Assembly (NCBI GenBank): GCA_021794175.1
Contig: JAJYRI010000014.1
Span: forward strand, 1 to 39,510
Source: a bacterium
Lineage (GTDB): Bacteria > Vulcanimicrobiota > Vulcanimicrobiia > Vulcanimicrobiales > Vulcanimicrobiaceae
Direction of reading: 5' to 3'
Length of the DNA: 39,510 nt
The notes below the pieces were generated by a model. The model searched no databases. It was given only the letters and a program-made list of their open reading frames with translations, and was not told where the DNA came from. Positions within the stretch are counted from its first letter, which is position 1; each line of letters opens with the position of its first letter. This document shows positions 24,988-34,659 of this stretch, piece after piece. The position numbers were made by a program, and so were the translations under genes.

Positions 24988-25320
24988 GTGAATCAATCTG
25001 CCGCCAAGGGCTTTCTGTCCTCGCTCTACGATCTTTCGTTTCACGCGTTCATCACGCCGAAAATCATCCAAATCGTGTACGTTCTCGCACTCGTCGGTGT
25101 CGCGATGGGTTCGCTTGCCTATTTAGGCTCCGCATTCGTCCCGGAGTATTCGTTCTTCGGGCCGCCGCAGGAGCCGAGCTTCGGTAGCATCCTCCTGCAT
25201 ATCATTCTTACCCCGATCATCTTCGTCATCGGCTCGATCGGCGCGCGCATCTATCTTGAATTTATCGTCGCCGTCTTTCGCATCGCCGAGAACACCGAGA
25301 GCCTGCGCCGGGAATCGTAG
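24988..25320 (+). CDS. DUF4282-family membrane protein
   Basis: A 110-residue protein starting at GTG 24988, with TAGGAGG just upstream. It matches the DUF4282 pattern: GFLSSLYDLSFHAFITPKIIQIVYVLAL at the start, and ARIYLEFIVAVFRIAENTESLR at the end. Two membrane helices lie at about 25-47 and 69-90. The function of the family is unknown; members are small bacterial and archaeal membrane proteins. The frame continues upstream to 24556 but that part is antisense to the neighbouring gene. It converges on the oxidoreductase beta-subunit gene. Confidence 0.88.
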   Translation: MNQSAAKGFLSSLYDLSFHAFITPKIIQIVYVLALVGVAMGSLAYLGSAFVPEYSFFGPPQEPSFGSILLHIILTPIIFVIGSIGARIYLEFIVAVFRIAENTESLRRES

Positions 25321-25339
25321 ACCCTCGCAACGTTCGCGA

Positions 25340-26368
25340 TTATGCTCCGCCCGCGATCTTCGCGAACGTCGCGCGGTCGAGGCGGAGCTCTTCCTCTCCG
25401 TATGCGTGAAGCGGACGAGCCGGCATTCGCTCGCGCGTGCAGAGATCGGGTTCGTCGCCGCTCACGAAGAGCAGCCCGGTGACGAACTCGCCGCGAGTAC
25501 GGCTTTCGTGAATCGTCCGTAGCGCGCCGAGGCGGTCGGTTGCATCGTATTCGCGGTCGAGTTTTCTCAAAAGTAGATGCGAACCGTCGTCGAGCGCGAC
25601 ATCTTGTACGGTTCCGGGTTCGTAATCGACGACGATCTCTTCGCCTGCGTGAATGAAATCGGGAGCATTGAGAAGCACGTCGTGCTCCTTGACGTATGCA
25701 TAGCTCTTGGTCGAGCCTTCGTGGTCGTTAAACGTAACGCAGGGGCTAATAATATCGAGAATCGCCGTTCCACGATGCGCGAACGCCGCCTCGAGCAGCG
25801 GCACGAGCTGTTTCCCATCCCCCGAAAACGAGCGGGCGACGAAGGTGGCGCCGAGCTCGATTGCCAGACCGCAGAGATCGATCGTCGTGTAGGCATTGGT
25901 TCCGCCGTGCTTGAGCGTCGAACCGACGTCGGCGGTCGCCGAGAATTGCCCCTTCGTGAGCCCGTAGACGCCGTTGTTTTCGACGATGTACGTGATATCG
26001 ACGTTGCGACGAATCATGTGGCAGTACTGGCCGAGACCGATCGATGCCGTATCGCCGTCTCCGCTGATCCCCAACACCATCAGCTCGCGATTTGCCAGCT
26101 TCGCTCCGGTTGCAGCCGAAGGCATGCGCCCGTGGAGACCGTTAAAGCCATGCGCTTGGTCGACGAAATACGCCGGCGTTTTGGAACTGCAACCGATGCC
26201 GCTCATCTTCGCTAAACGGTGCGGAGGTACGCCGTATTCGTAGAGTGCCTTGATGAGGTGGTTGGTTATCGAGTTATGCCCGCAGCCGGCGCAGAGCGTC
26301 GTCGGCGACCCTTTGTAGACGTCGCGCGCGAGGCCGATAATGTTGAGCGTTTGTGCCGAAGCGGTCAT
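25340..26368 (-). CDS. korB: 2-oxoacid:ferredoxin oxidoreductase, beta subunit (KorB-type)
   Basis: A 342-residue TPP-binding subunit. LC26AGC29GHNSI, GIGC60SSK and ISPC210VTFND give the four Cys of the [4Fe-4S] cluster seen in two-subunit enzymes. GDGDT (103-107) with ENNGVYGLTKG is the TPP/Mg site. It works with the alpha subunit upstream to decarboxylate a 2-oxoacid, most likely 2-oxoglutarate, to acyl-CoA while reducing ferredoxin. The ATG overlaps the alpha-subunit stop (ATGA) and is preceded by GGAGG. The assignment to 2-oxoglutarate rather than pyruvate rests on overall similarity to KorAB. Confidence 0.93.
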   Translation of the reverse strand: MTASAQTLNIIGLARDVYKGSPTTLCAGCGHNSITNHLIKALYEYGVPPHRLAKMSGIGCSSKTPAYFVDQAHGFNGLHGRMPSAATGAKLANRELMVLGISGDGDTASIGLGQYCHMIRRNVDITYIVENNGVYGLTKGQFSATADVGSTLKHGGTNAYTTIDLCGLAIELGATFVARSFSGDGKQLVPLLEAAFAHRGTAILDIISPCVTFNDHEGSTKSYAYVKEHDVLLNAPDFIHAGEEIVVDYEPGTVQDVALDDGSHLLLRKLDREYDATDRLGALRTIHESRTRGEFVTGLLFVSGDEPDLCTRERMPARPLHAYGEEELRLDRATFAKIAGGA

Positions 26369-28191
26369 GAGCGCGTACCTCCTGCGTGGGCGAGTTCTTT
26401 TCGGGATTCCATCAGCGGCTCGACGATCGCCGATGCATCGATCGGCACACCGCTGTAGTGCCGGATCGAACGAAGACGGGCTATTTGGTCGGCGCGTAAC
26501 TCGTTGCGAAGGATTCCCAACAATTGGCCGTCGCGATTCTGTTCGACGACGTAGACGCACTCGTGGCGGTCGATGAAGGCGCCGACCTCCGCGGCGAGCG
26601 GCAACGCGCGCACGCGGAGATAATCGCTCTCGAAGCCCGCTGCGTGCAGCAGATCTCGCGCCTCGACGACGGCATGGTGGGTGGAGCCGTAGGCGAGAAT
26701 CCCGACGGAGTTCCCCGTATCATCGCACTGAGGTTGCGGAACCAAGGTGCGCGCCGTATCGTGCTTGCGGGCGAGCCGGTTGAGATTGCGCAACCATACG
26801 TCGGGGCTCTCGGAGTATTTTGCCTCTTCGTCGTGCCCCGTGCCGCGCGTAAAGTATCCGGCGGCGGGATGATCGGTTCCCGGAATCGTTCGATAGGGAA
26901 TGCCGTCGCCGTCGATATCGCGATAACGCCCCCAATCGGGTCGCGCGGTTAAGTCTTCGGCGCGAAGCAATTTACCGCGATCGAATGGCTTCTCCGGAAA
27001 CGCGAACGGTTTGGTCAGCCACGAGTTCATTCCGAGATCGAGGTCCGAAAGAACGAAGACCGGACATTGCAGGCGCTCGGCGAGATCGAGCGCGGCCATA
27101 CCGTCTTCGTACAGCTCTTCAACCGTGCCCGGCAGCAGCACGGGATGCTTCGTGTCGCCGTGCCCCAGCGTGTAAACGAAACTCAAGTCGCCCTGCATCG
27201 TACGCGTCGGTAACCCGGTTGACGGCCCCACGCGCTGCACGTCGAAGATCACCGCCGGAATCTCCGCGAACGAAGCGTAGCCGACGTATTCGGCCATGAG
27301 CGAGATGCCCGGCCCCGACGTCGCGGTCATCGCCCGCGCGCCGGCCCACCCGGCACCGATCACCATGCCGATCGCCGCGAGCTCGTCCTCGGCTTGAACG
27401 ATGGCGTACTTCTGCTCGCCGGTCGCGGGATCGACCCGATATTTTTCGCAGAGCGCGATAAAGGATTCGCAGAGCGAGGATGCCGGCGTGATGGGATACC
27501 AGCCGCTGACGGTGCAGCCGCCCATCACGCAGCCCAACGCAGCGGCACGATTTCCATCGATGAAAAACAGCTCGTCGGTCGCACCGGTCATCGGTTCGAG
27601 CGCGATGCCTTCCACCGCCGACAAATGTTCGCGCGCGTAGGCAGAGCCGATGCGAACCGCTTCGAGGTTCGCCGCAGCCGCCTTCGGCTTACTCTTGAAT
27701 TGCGCGCCGATTGCCGCCTCGATCGTCGATTCGGGAATGCGCAGCAGTTCGGCGAGGACGCCGACGTAGATCATATTCGTGAGATACTTGCGCATCGCGC
27801 CGTCTTTCACGTGCGCTTTCGCCAATTCGGTAAAGGGAACTGGATAGTACGCGATATCGTTGCGCTGCGTAATCCCGGAGACCGGATAGGTGCTTTCGTG
27901 GACGATCGCGCCGCCGGGCCGAACGCTGGCCACATCCTGCACCCAGGTCGCCGCGTTGAGCGCGACCAGCAGGTCGATCGTTCGCGTGCGACATCGATAT
28001 CCGCGCGACGTGGCGCGAATATCGTACCAGGTTGGAAGTCCCTCGATGTTCGAAGGAAAAACATTCTTCGGCGCTACCGGAACGCCGAGCCGAAAGATCG
28101 CATTCGTCAGCACCAAGTTGGAGGACTGACTCCCGGAGCCGTTTACCGTAGCGACCCGGATCGTAAAATCGTTGACCGTCGCATTGCCCAT
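26365..28191 (-). CDS. korA: 2-oxoacid:ferredoxin oxidoreductase, fused gamma-alpha subunit (KorA-type)
   Basis: A 608-residue subunit in which the gamma domain (about 10-185, VATVNGSGSQSSNLVLTNAI start) is fused to the alpha domain (about 205-600). The alpha domain carries YPITPAS (232-238) and TATSGPGISLMAEYVGYA. This gamma-alpha fusion plus a separate beta subunit is typical of KorAB used in the oxidative TCA cycle and in ferredoxin-linked carbon metabolism. No delta (ferredoxin) subunit is encoded nearby. ATG 28191 has no clear Shine-Dalgarno. The 96-base gap upstream holds a small CCTG-CTTTA-CAGG hairpin at about 28233-28245. Confidence 0.93.
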   Translation of the reverse strand: MGNATVNDFTIRVATVNGSGSQSSNLVLTNAIFRLGVPVAPKNVFPSNIEGLPTWYDIRATSRGYRCRTRTIDLLVALNAATWVQDVASVRPGGAIVHESTYPVSGITQRNDIAYYPVPFTELAKAHVKDGAMRKYLTNMIYVGVLAELLRIPESTIEAAIGAQFKSKPKAAAANLEAVRIGSAYAREHLSAVEGIALEPMTGATDELFFIDGNRAAALGCVMGGCTVSGWYPITPASSLCESFIALCEKYRVDPATGEQKYAIVQAEDELAAIGMVIGAGWAGARAMTATSGPGISLMAEYVGYASFAEIPAVIFDVQRVGPSTGLPTRTMQGDLSFVYTLGHGDTKHPVLLPGTVEELYEDGMAALDLAERLQCPVFVLSDLDLGMNSWLTKPFAFPEKPFDRGKLLRAEDLTARPDWGRYRDIDGDGIPYRTIPGTDHPAAGYFTRGTGHDEEAKYSESPDVWLRNLNRLARKHDTARTLVPQPQCDDTGNSVGILAYGSTHHAVVEARDLLHAAGFESDYLRVRALPLAAEVGAFIDRHECVYVVEQNRDGQLLGILRNELRADQIARLRSIRHYSGVPIDASAIVEPLMESRKELAHAGGTRS

Positions 28192-28287
28192 AGCCGAAGA
28201 TGTTTGCGTGCCCCGGCGCGACTCCTACCTGTAAAGCAGGTTACGGAACGTTCGCTATGCAGGAGCCCTCGGAGGAAACGCAGGTCG

Positions 28288-30468
28288 CTAGACGCGAGCC
28301 GCGGTCAACCAACGGTAGAAATCGTCAGCTCTCATTGGCCGTGCGAGAAAATATCCCTGGACGTAGCGACATCCGTAGAAGCGTAAACGCTCTAATTGTG
28401 CTTCGTTTTCAATGCCTTCGGCGAGCGGCCGCAGGCGAAGTTCCTGCGCGATCTTGAGAACCGCCTGCACGACACCGCTGGCCTTGTCGTCGATCTCGCA
28501 GCGCGCAACGAACTGCTGGTCGATCTTCATCACGTCAACCGGCACTTCGCGCAGACGAGCGAGCGAAGAATGTCCGGTGCCGAAATCGTCGATCGCCGTC
28601 ATCGTTCCGAGATTGCGTAGCGCCCGCACCGCACGCTCGATATCGTTCGTATCCTCGGCGATGACCCGTTCGACAATCTCGAGGACGAAGCGCGACGGCG
28701 AGAGGCCGTGCTCGTCGAGCAGCGTCTTGATGTGCTCGGGGAGTTGCGGGTCGAGCGCCTGGCGCGGAAAGAGATTGATCCACACCTGGAGGTCGATATC
28801 GGCGTCGAGCCATTCACGCGCCTGCCGCGCCGCCTCGCCGAGCACCCACAAGCCGACCCGCTCGGCGAGCGTCATATTTTCAAGAAAATCCAGGAACGCT
28901 GCGGGTTCTAGAAACCCTAAGCGCGGATGATTCCAACGCAGCAACGCCTCGACGCCCGTGCAGCGTAAGTTTTCGCCGACGAATTCGAAAATCGGTTGAT
29001 AGAAGAGGACGAATTCACGGTTTCGCACGGCGGCGTGCAACTCCGTTGCCAACGAGAGCGTTCGTTTTTCGTCGGCGAGATCGGGGGTATAGAGAACGGC
29101 ACGGCCGCGTCCGGCCTGCTTCGCCCGGTACATGGCAAGATCCGCATGGCGGAGGACTTCTTCGTAGTCGGAGGCTGCGTTTGCAAAGGCGATCCCCACC
29201 GAGACCGAGACGTATAATTCGTGCTCCTCGACGGCGATCGGGTCTTCGAAGATTTCCGCAATGCGCCGCCCAAGTTGCTCGGCGCTCTCGGCGCTCCCAC
29301 GCGCGACGATTGCGAATTCATCGGCGCTAACGTGAGCGACGAACTCCGCAGCGGAGAAATCGGCGCAGCGTTTGGCAATGCGTTTGAGTAGTTCGTCGCC
29401 GGCCGCCCGCGTGAGTCCCTCGTTCGTGAGCTTCATGTGGTCGATATCGATCAATGCGAGCAAGAGCGCGCCTTCGGTATGCCCGAGCCAGCGTTCGAGG
29501 CCGCGACGGTTCGGCAAACCGCTGAGCGAATTGGTGAATGCGAGCGCCCGCGTCTGCCGCTCTGCTCGCGCGCGTTGATCGACCAGCGCACCGACGGAGA
29601 GCGATGAAATCGCGGAGATGACGATGAACGTCTGGAGATCGATGGGGTGAATCGATGTCGTGGGAAAGATGTAATTCAACACGCTGGTTAACGCATCGGT
29701 CACAAAAATGCCGGGGATCGCCAACCGCAGCCCGCCGCGCGCCGCCATCCACATCAGGGGGAGAAAAACGAAATACCGCAGCGGATCGCCGCTGACGCCG
29801 GTGAGTACCGCTGCATATCCCAGCAGCGTCGCGCCGACGACCGTTGCGTAGAGCAAGATACGTTCGCGAAGTTGAATATCGAAGACCGGCGGACGGCTCT
29901 CCTCGGGTTCGGGCATGAAGCGCGGGGTGAGATAGGTCGCGAGGATCGGCACGAGCACCAGCAGCCCGAGCGTATCGCCGACCCAAAAGCTGACGACCTC
30001 GCGGAGATAATGTTGCCAGCCGCCGCCGAAGATCGAAACCGCAATCGCGGCCGGAATCAGCGCGAGGATTAACGGTGCAACGATCGCGACGCCGCAGAAG
30101 TTTGCGGCGTCTTGAAACGTTTCAAACGGGAGGCGAACGACGAGCACGCGCTTGAGAATAAAGACGACGACCGAGTAGCCGATCGCCGCGATGATGCCAA
30201 ACTCGAGATAGACGGCAAACGCGAGATGCGCCGTAGCCGGAAAGAGCAGCGGACGCGCGATCTCGGCGACGATTGCCAAGGGCGCGTATGCGTATCCGAA
30301 GGTGTAGATGAGGTAGAAGGTTAGCGCCGCACCGAGATACCACGGGTAGAACGTCCCGTGCGCCCCGTTATAAAACGAGCCGAGAAGATCGCTCCCGATC
30401 CACGCAGCGAGATAGAGTGCCGCGACGGCAATACTCTGCACCGGAGATAACCTGGGCCTGCGCTCCAT
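28288..30468 (-). CDS. Membrane-bound MASE1-GGDEF-EAL cyclic-di-GMP protein
   Basis: A 726-residue protein. About eight hydrophobic segments (about 10-295) resemble a MASE1 sensor. The GGDEF domain (about 305-460) has NSLSGLPNRRGLERWL but its signature is SADEF (381-385), so cyclase activity is doubtful. The EAL domain (about 480-720) looks intact: E507-A-L, N565, E597, D627-D628 in DDFGTG, K648, E684 and Q704. The likely net role is hydrolysis of c-di-GMP, with the GGDEF part perhaps binding GTP or acting as a regulator. ATG 30468 is preferred (GAGGGAG upstream, membrane domain starts there) over 30603. It follows groEL on the same strand after about 295 bases that include the groEL terminator. 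Confidence 0.92.
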   Translation of the reverse strand: MERRPRLSPVQSIAVAALYLAAWIGSDLLGSFYNGAHGTFYPWYLGAALTFYLIYTFGYAYAPLAIVAEIARPLLFPATAHLAFAVYLEFGIIAAIGYSVVVFILKRVLVVRLPFETFQDAANFCGVAIVAPLILALIPAAIAVSIFGGGWQHYLREVVSFWVGDTLGLLVLVPILATYLTPRFMPEPEESRPPVFDIQLRERILLYATVVGATLLGYAAVLTGVSGDPLRYFVFLPLMWMAARGGLRLAIPGIFVTDALTSVLNYIFPTTSIHPIDLQTFIVISAISSLSVGALVDQRARAERQTRALAFTNSLSGLPNRRGLERWLGHTEGALLLALIDIDHMKLTNEGLTRAAGDELLKRIAKRCADFSAAEFVAHVSADEFAIVARGSAESAEQLGRRIAEIFEDPIAVEEHELYVSVSVGIAFANAASDYEEVLRHADLAMYRAKQAGRGRAVLYTPDLADEKRTLSLATELHAAVRNREFVLFYQPIFEFVGENLRCTGVEALLRWNHPRLGFLEPAAFLDFLENMTLAERVGLWVLGEAARQAREWLDADIDLQVWINLFPRQALDPQLPEHIKTLLDEHGLSPSRFVLEIVERVIAEDTNDIERAVRALRNLGTMTAIDDFGTGHSSLARLREVPVDVMKIDQQFVARCEIDDKASGVVQAVLKIAQELRLRPLAEGIENEAQLERLRFYGCRYVQGYFLARPMRADDFYRWLTAARV

Positions 30469-30589
30469 CGCTCCCTCGCTCTCGTGTGGAGAGCAGCCTA
30501 CGCCGCCGCCGCCTGTACGACCTTCCACCGCGCAGACTCCACGTAGGTGCAATCTGTCACTCGGCATCGCTTGCTTCCTCATCGACCTC

Positions 30590-30613
30590 GGCCCGGCGTT
30601 CACACGCCGAGCC
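30590..30613 (-). other. Stable hairpin in the leader of the GGDEF-EAL gene
   Basis: Minus-strand RNA would form a 10-bp stem (plus-strand arms GGCCCGGCGT at 30590-30599 and ACGCCGAGCC at 30604-30613, one G-U pair) closed by a GUGA loop of GNRA type. No U run follows, so it is not a terminator. A second copy of CTCGGCGTG lies just upstream in the transcript. It does not match a c-di-GMP riboswitch that I know. Confidence 0.5.
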
Positions 30614-30709
30614 GGTCGTTCGTCTCACGCCGAGTAGGTGTGAAGCACCGTATCGAGGCACCGTGCGGGGGCCGCGCGACGCAAGCGGTCCCAAGCGCAG
30701 CAAAGCGAA

Positions 30710-30739
30710 AGGCCTCGGGAGCGTTCGCTGCCGAGGCCT
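30710..30739 (-). terminator. Terminator downstream of groEL
   Basis: A perfect 9-bp inverted repeat (AGGCCTCGG at 30710-30718, CCGAGGCCT at 30731-30739) has a 12-base loop. On the minus strand it is followed by TTTCGCTTTG, a broken T run. It lies 24 bases beyond the groEL stop. A smaller 7-bp hairpin (30745-30764) touches the stop codon itself. Confidence 0.75.
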
Positions 30740-30763
30740 CATGCATTCCGCTTCGATGCGGAA

Positions 30764-32446
<1,683 letters not shown>

Positions 32447-32752
32447 TTACGCGTGCGCCGGCACTTTGTCGACGATAGCCAGGACGTCTTTTTCGGAAAC
32501 GATGAGGTACTCGATGCCGTCGATCTTCACTTCGCTGCCCGAGTATTTTGAGAAAATAACGCGATCGCCGACCTTCACGGTCATCGCAAGCGTCGTGCCG
32601 TTGTCGAGCACGCGGCCGCTCCCGATCGCGCGGACGATCCCCTCCTGGGGCTTCTCTTTCGCGGTGTCGGGAAGGAAAATGCCGCCGACGCTCTTCTCTT
32701 CTTGCTCGACGTGCTCGATGACCACGCGGTCGGCCAAAGGCTTCAGGTTCAC
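32447..32752 (-). CDS. groES: Co-chaperonin GroES (10 kDa)
   Basis: A 101-residue co-chaperonin. It begins [16 protein letters not shown], contains the mobile loop that contacts GroEL ([19 protein letters not shown]) and the beta-barrel segments [14 protein letters not shown] and [14 protein letters not shown]. It is slightly longer than the usual 94-97 residues, with a short Pro-Ala-His-Ala tail. The leader runs about 75 bases from the inferred transcript start to the ATG, with the CIRCE operator at its beginning and GGAGG just before the start codon. Confidence 0.98.
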   Translation of the reverse strand: MNLKPLADRVVIEHVEQEEKSVGGIFLPDTAKEKPQEGIVRAIGSGRVLDNGTTLAMTVKVGDRVIFSKYSGSEVKIDGIEYLIVSEKDVLAIVDKVPAHA

Positions 32753-32797
32753 GGAAAACCTCCAAAAGTGTGATTCGAAATGAGTTTCGAGATGGTT

Positions 32798-32824
32798 CTG
32801 GCACTCTTAGCATATGAGTGCCAA
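32798..32824 (-). promoter_or_regulatory. CIRCE (HrcA operator) before groES
   Basis: Plus-strand arms CTGGCACTC (32798-32806) and GAGTGCCAA (32816-32824) flank exactly nine bases. Against TTAGCACTC-N9-GAGTGCTAA the core GCACTC/GAGTGC is perfect; the outer positions differ but still pair mostly with each other. It starts right after the inferred transcription start, the usual position for HrcA repression. Confidence 0.9.
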
Positions 32825-32832
32825 CGTCTCGG

Positions 32833-32861
32833 ATATTAGCAGAGACCCCCGGCGAGTGCAA
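32833..32861 (-). promoter_or_regulatory. Sigma70-type promoter of groES-groEL
   Basis: On the minus strand, -35 TTGCAC (32856-32861) and -10 TAATAT (32833-32838) are separated by exactly 17 bases, close to the TTGACA/TATAAT consensus. The predicted start near 32826 puts the CIRCE element at the very beginning of the transcript. Confidence 0.85.
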
Positions 32862-32977
32862 GCGGTTTCATGGGATGAGGGATTGGTTAAACTCCCTTCG
32901 GGGCGTGCCGAACGGGCTGCCCGAAGCGTTCTACCGGTAGCCGACGCCGAGCAAACAGTCGGCAAAGGAGCAGCAGC

Positions 32978-33811
32978 ATGAAACGCATCGCATTGATCCT
33001 CATCGCCGCAATCTTCACCCTGAGCCTCCTCGGGGCGCGCCCCGCCAGCGCGGGCATCAATATCGGCATCGGCATCTCCATCGGCACCCCGCCGCCGCCG
33101 ATCCCCTACTACGCCTACGAACAACCCCCGCCGCCGGCTCCGAACTGGATCTGGATCCCCGGCTACTGGCGCTGGGACGGTGAGGACGGCGGCTACCATT
33201 GGATGCGCGGCCGCTGGACGCCCGCACCCGCCCCCGGCCTCTACTGGACCCCCGGCTACTGGGCATGGGACGGCAACGGATACTATTGGAATGGCGGCTA
33301 CTGGGGGCGCACCGTCGGCTACTACGGCGACGTGAACTACGGCTGCGGCTATTACGGCCGGGGCTATGACGGCGGCGAGTGGGACGGCGACCGCTTCCGC
33401 TATAACAGCTACGTGACGCACGTCGATCGGAATACCATCGGCAACGCGGTCTACTACGACCCGCACGTCGTGCGTCGCGCACCGCAGGAGGGCCGCCAGA
33501 GCTACGTGCAGGTCGGCCACGTCGCGGCGCCTCGGAACGCCCGCTACCAGCGGCAACAGCCGCGCTACCAGTCGCAGCGTCGGCAGCCACAGCCGCGCTA
33601 CCAGCCGCAGCGTCGGCAACCGCAACCGCGCTACCAGCCGCAGCGGCAGCAACCGCAGCCGCGCTACCAGCCGCAGCGCCGGCAACCGCAACCGCGCGGC
33701 AATCAGGGGCACGGCAACCAGGGCGGCGACAATCGGGGCGGCGGCAACCAACAACAACACGGTCGCGGCCACGATAACGGCGGTCACGGCCATGGTCGGC
33801 CGCCCGCCTAA
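32978..33811 (+). CDS. Secreted YXWXXGXW-repeat protein with RYQPQ repeat tail
   Basis: A 277-residue protein with a signal peptide (about 1-25, ending ARPASAG) and a Pro-rich stretch. It then has four YXWXXGXW-type motifs (WIWIPGYW, YHWMRGRW, LYWTPGYW, YYWNGGYW; about 52-110). A Gly/Tyr-rich segment containing NSYVTHVDRNT follows. The tail has four copies of RYQPQRRQPQP and a Gly/Asn/His-rich end. The family is found in exported or surface proteins of unknown role. ATG 32978 has AAAGGAG upstream. A terminator follows, then a paralogue at 33955. The tail is strongly basic and may bind polyanions; that is a guess. Confidence 0.85.
   Translation: MKRIALILIAAIFTLSLLGARPASAGINIGIGISIGTPPPPIPYYAYEQPPPPAPNWIWIPGYWRWDGEDGGYHWMRGRWTPAPAPGLYWTPGYWAWDGNGYYWNGGYWGRTVGYYGDVNYGCGYYGRGYDGGEWDGDRFRYNSYVTHVDRNTIGNAVYYDPHVVRRAPQEGRQSYVQVGHVAAPRNARYQRQQPRYQSQRRQPQPRYQPQRRQPQPRYQPQRQQPQPRYQPQRRQPQPRGNQGHGNQGGDNRGGGNQQQHGRGHDNGGHGHGRPPA
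33563..33694 (+). repeat. Four 33-base tandem repeats encoding RYQPQRRQPQP
   Basis: Units begin at 33563, 33596, 33629 and 33662, in frame with the coding sequence. They differ by only a few bases (one Ser-for-Pro in unit 1 and one Gln-for-Arg in unit 3). An imperfect partial copy precedes them. The encoded tail is basic and Gln/Pro-rich. Confidence 0.9.
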
Positions 33812-33837
33812 GCGCGCGCATCGCAAGCCGAACCGGA

Positions 33838-33870
33838 AGCACGGTCGCCCTTTGCGGCGGCCGTGCTTTT
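33838..33870 (+). terminator. Rho-independent terminator between the YXWXXGXW genes
   Basis: A 12-bp stem (AGCACGGTCGCC at 33838-33849, GGCGGCCGTGCT at 33856-33867, one G-T pair) has a six-base loop and a run of four T. It lies 26 bases after the stop of the first YXWXXGXW gene, so the second copy probably has its own promoter. Confidence 0.87.
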
Positions 33871-33954
33871 CGCTTCTCGCGAGCGTAGTTATGCGTGAAG
33901 ATCGTCGTTTGGGGGAAGAATCAAATGGGTTTACCCCAGATTGAAGGCACTTCT

Positions 33955-34635
33955 ATGAAATCATCCCGCGCGCTCTTCGTCGCGATACTCGCCGCCGTTG
34001 CATTTTTTATGCCGCGACCGGCAGCAGCGATCACGTTGAGCCAAATTATCTCGCTCGTCGCACCGCCACCGATTCCAACGTACTCCTACCAGCAACCGGC
34101 ACCACCCGCGCAAAATTCGATGTGGATACCGGGCTACTGGAACTGGAACGGCAGCGCCTATAATTGGGTCGCAGGGCGATGGACCAACGCTCCGCGCCCC
34201 GGCCTCGTCTGGACGCCGTCGTATTGGCAGGCAACGCCCGCCGGTTACGTCTATCACTCCGGCTATTGGGGAAATAGCGTCGGATATTACGGCAATCTCA
34301 ACTACGGTCACGGATACTTCGGCAACGGCTACGACGGTGGTAAATGGCAGGGAAAGACGTTCCTGTACAACACCTACGTCACCCACGTCGACCAGCACAC
34401 CGTCCATGCGGTTTATTTCAATCGAAACGTCTATCGGCGTTCGCCGCAGCAAAATCGCGCGAGTTTCGTCGGCCGCATGCACTCGGCAAATCGCGGCCAT
34501 GCGATGCAATCGATGCACGTGAACCACGGCGCGCCTCCCGCGAAGAGCTCCGAGCGTGGAAAGCGGCAGAACGGCAAAGCCGATAACCACGGCAAAGGAA
34601 ACGGCGGGCACGGCCACGGCAAGCCGCCGCGCTAG
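33955..34635 (+). CDS. Secreted YXWXXGXW-repeat protein, paralogue of the preceding gene
   Basis: A 226-residue protein with a signal peptide (MKSSRALFVAILAAVAFFMP, cleavage near AAA-ITL). It shares with its neighbour the Pro-rich stretch, the motifs SMWIPGYWNW, YNWVAGRW and VYHSGYWG, and the block VGYYGNLNYGHGYFGNGYDGGKW with NTYVTHVDQHT. It lacks the RYQPQ repeats and instead ends in a Lys/Gly/His-rich tail. ATG 33955 is chosen as the start of the signal peptide, with GAAGG upstream; ATG 33925 and GTG 33895 are in-frame alternatives. The pair clearly arose by duplication followed by divergence of the tails. Function unknown. Confidence 0.85.
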   Translation: MKSSRALFVAILAAVAFFMPRPAAAITLSQIISLVAPPPIPTYSYQQPAPPAQNSMWIPGYWNWNGSAYNWVAGRWTNAPRPGLVWTPSYWQATPAGYVYHSGYWGNSVGYYGNLNYGHGYFGNGYDGGKWQGKTFLYNTYVTHVDQHTVHAVYFNRNVYRRSPQQNRASFVGRMHSANRGHAMQSMHVNHGAPPAKSSERGKRQNGKADNHGKGNGGHGHGKPPR

Positions 34636-34659
34636 GCGAGATCTGCGTCGAGCACCCGT

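Noticed and set aside
26365-28386. Plus-strand frames (e.g. 27394-28386 and 25577-26215) opposite the KorAB genes
   Set aside because: They run antisense to well-conserved oxidoreductase subunits and show no domain or ribosome site of their own.
32807-33826. 339-codon minus-strand frame over the first YXWXXGXW gene
   Set aside because: It is antisense to a gene with a signal peptide, good ribosome site and family motifs. The Val/Ala/Leu/Arg repeats are the mirror of its tandem repeats.
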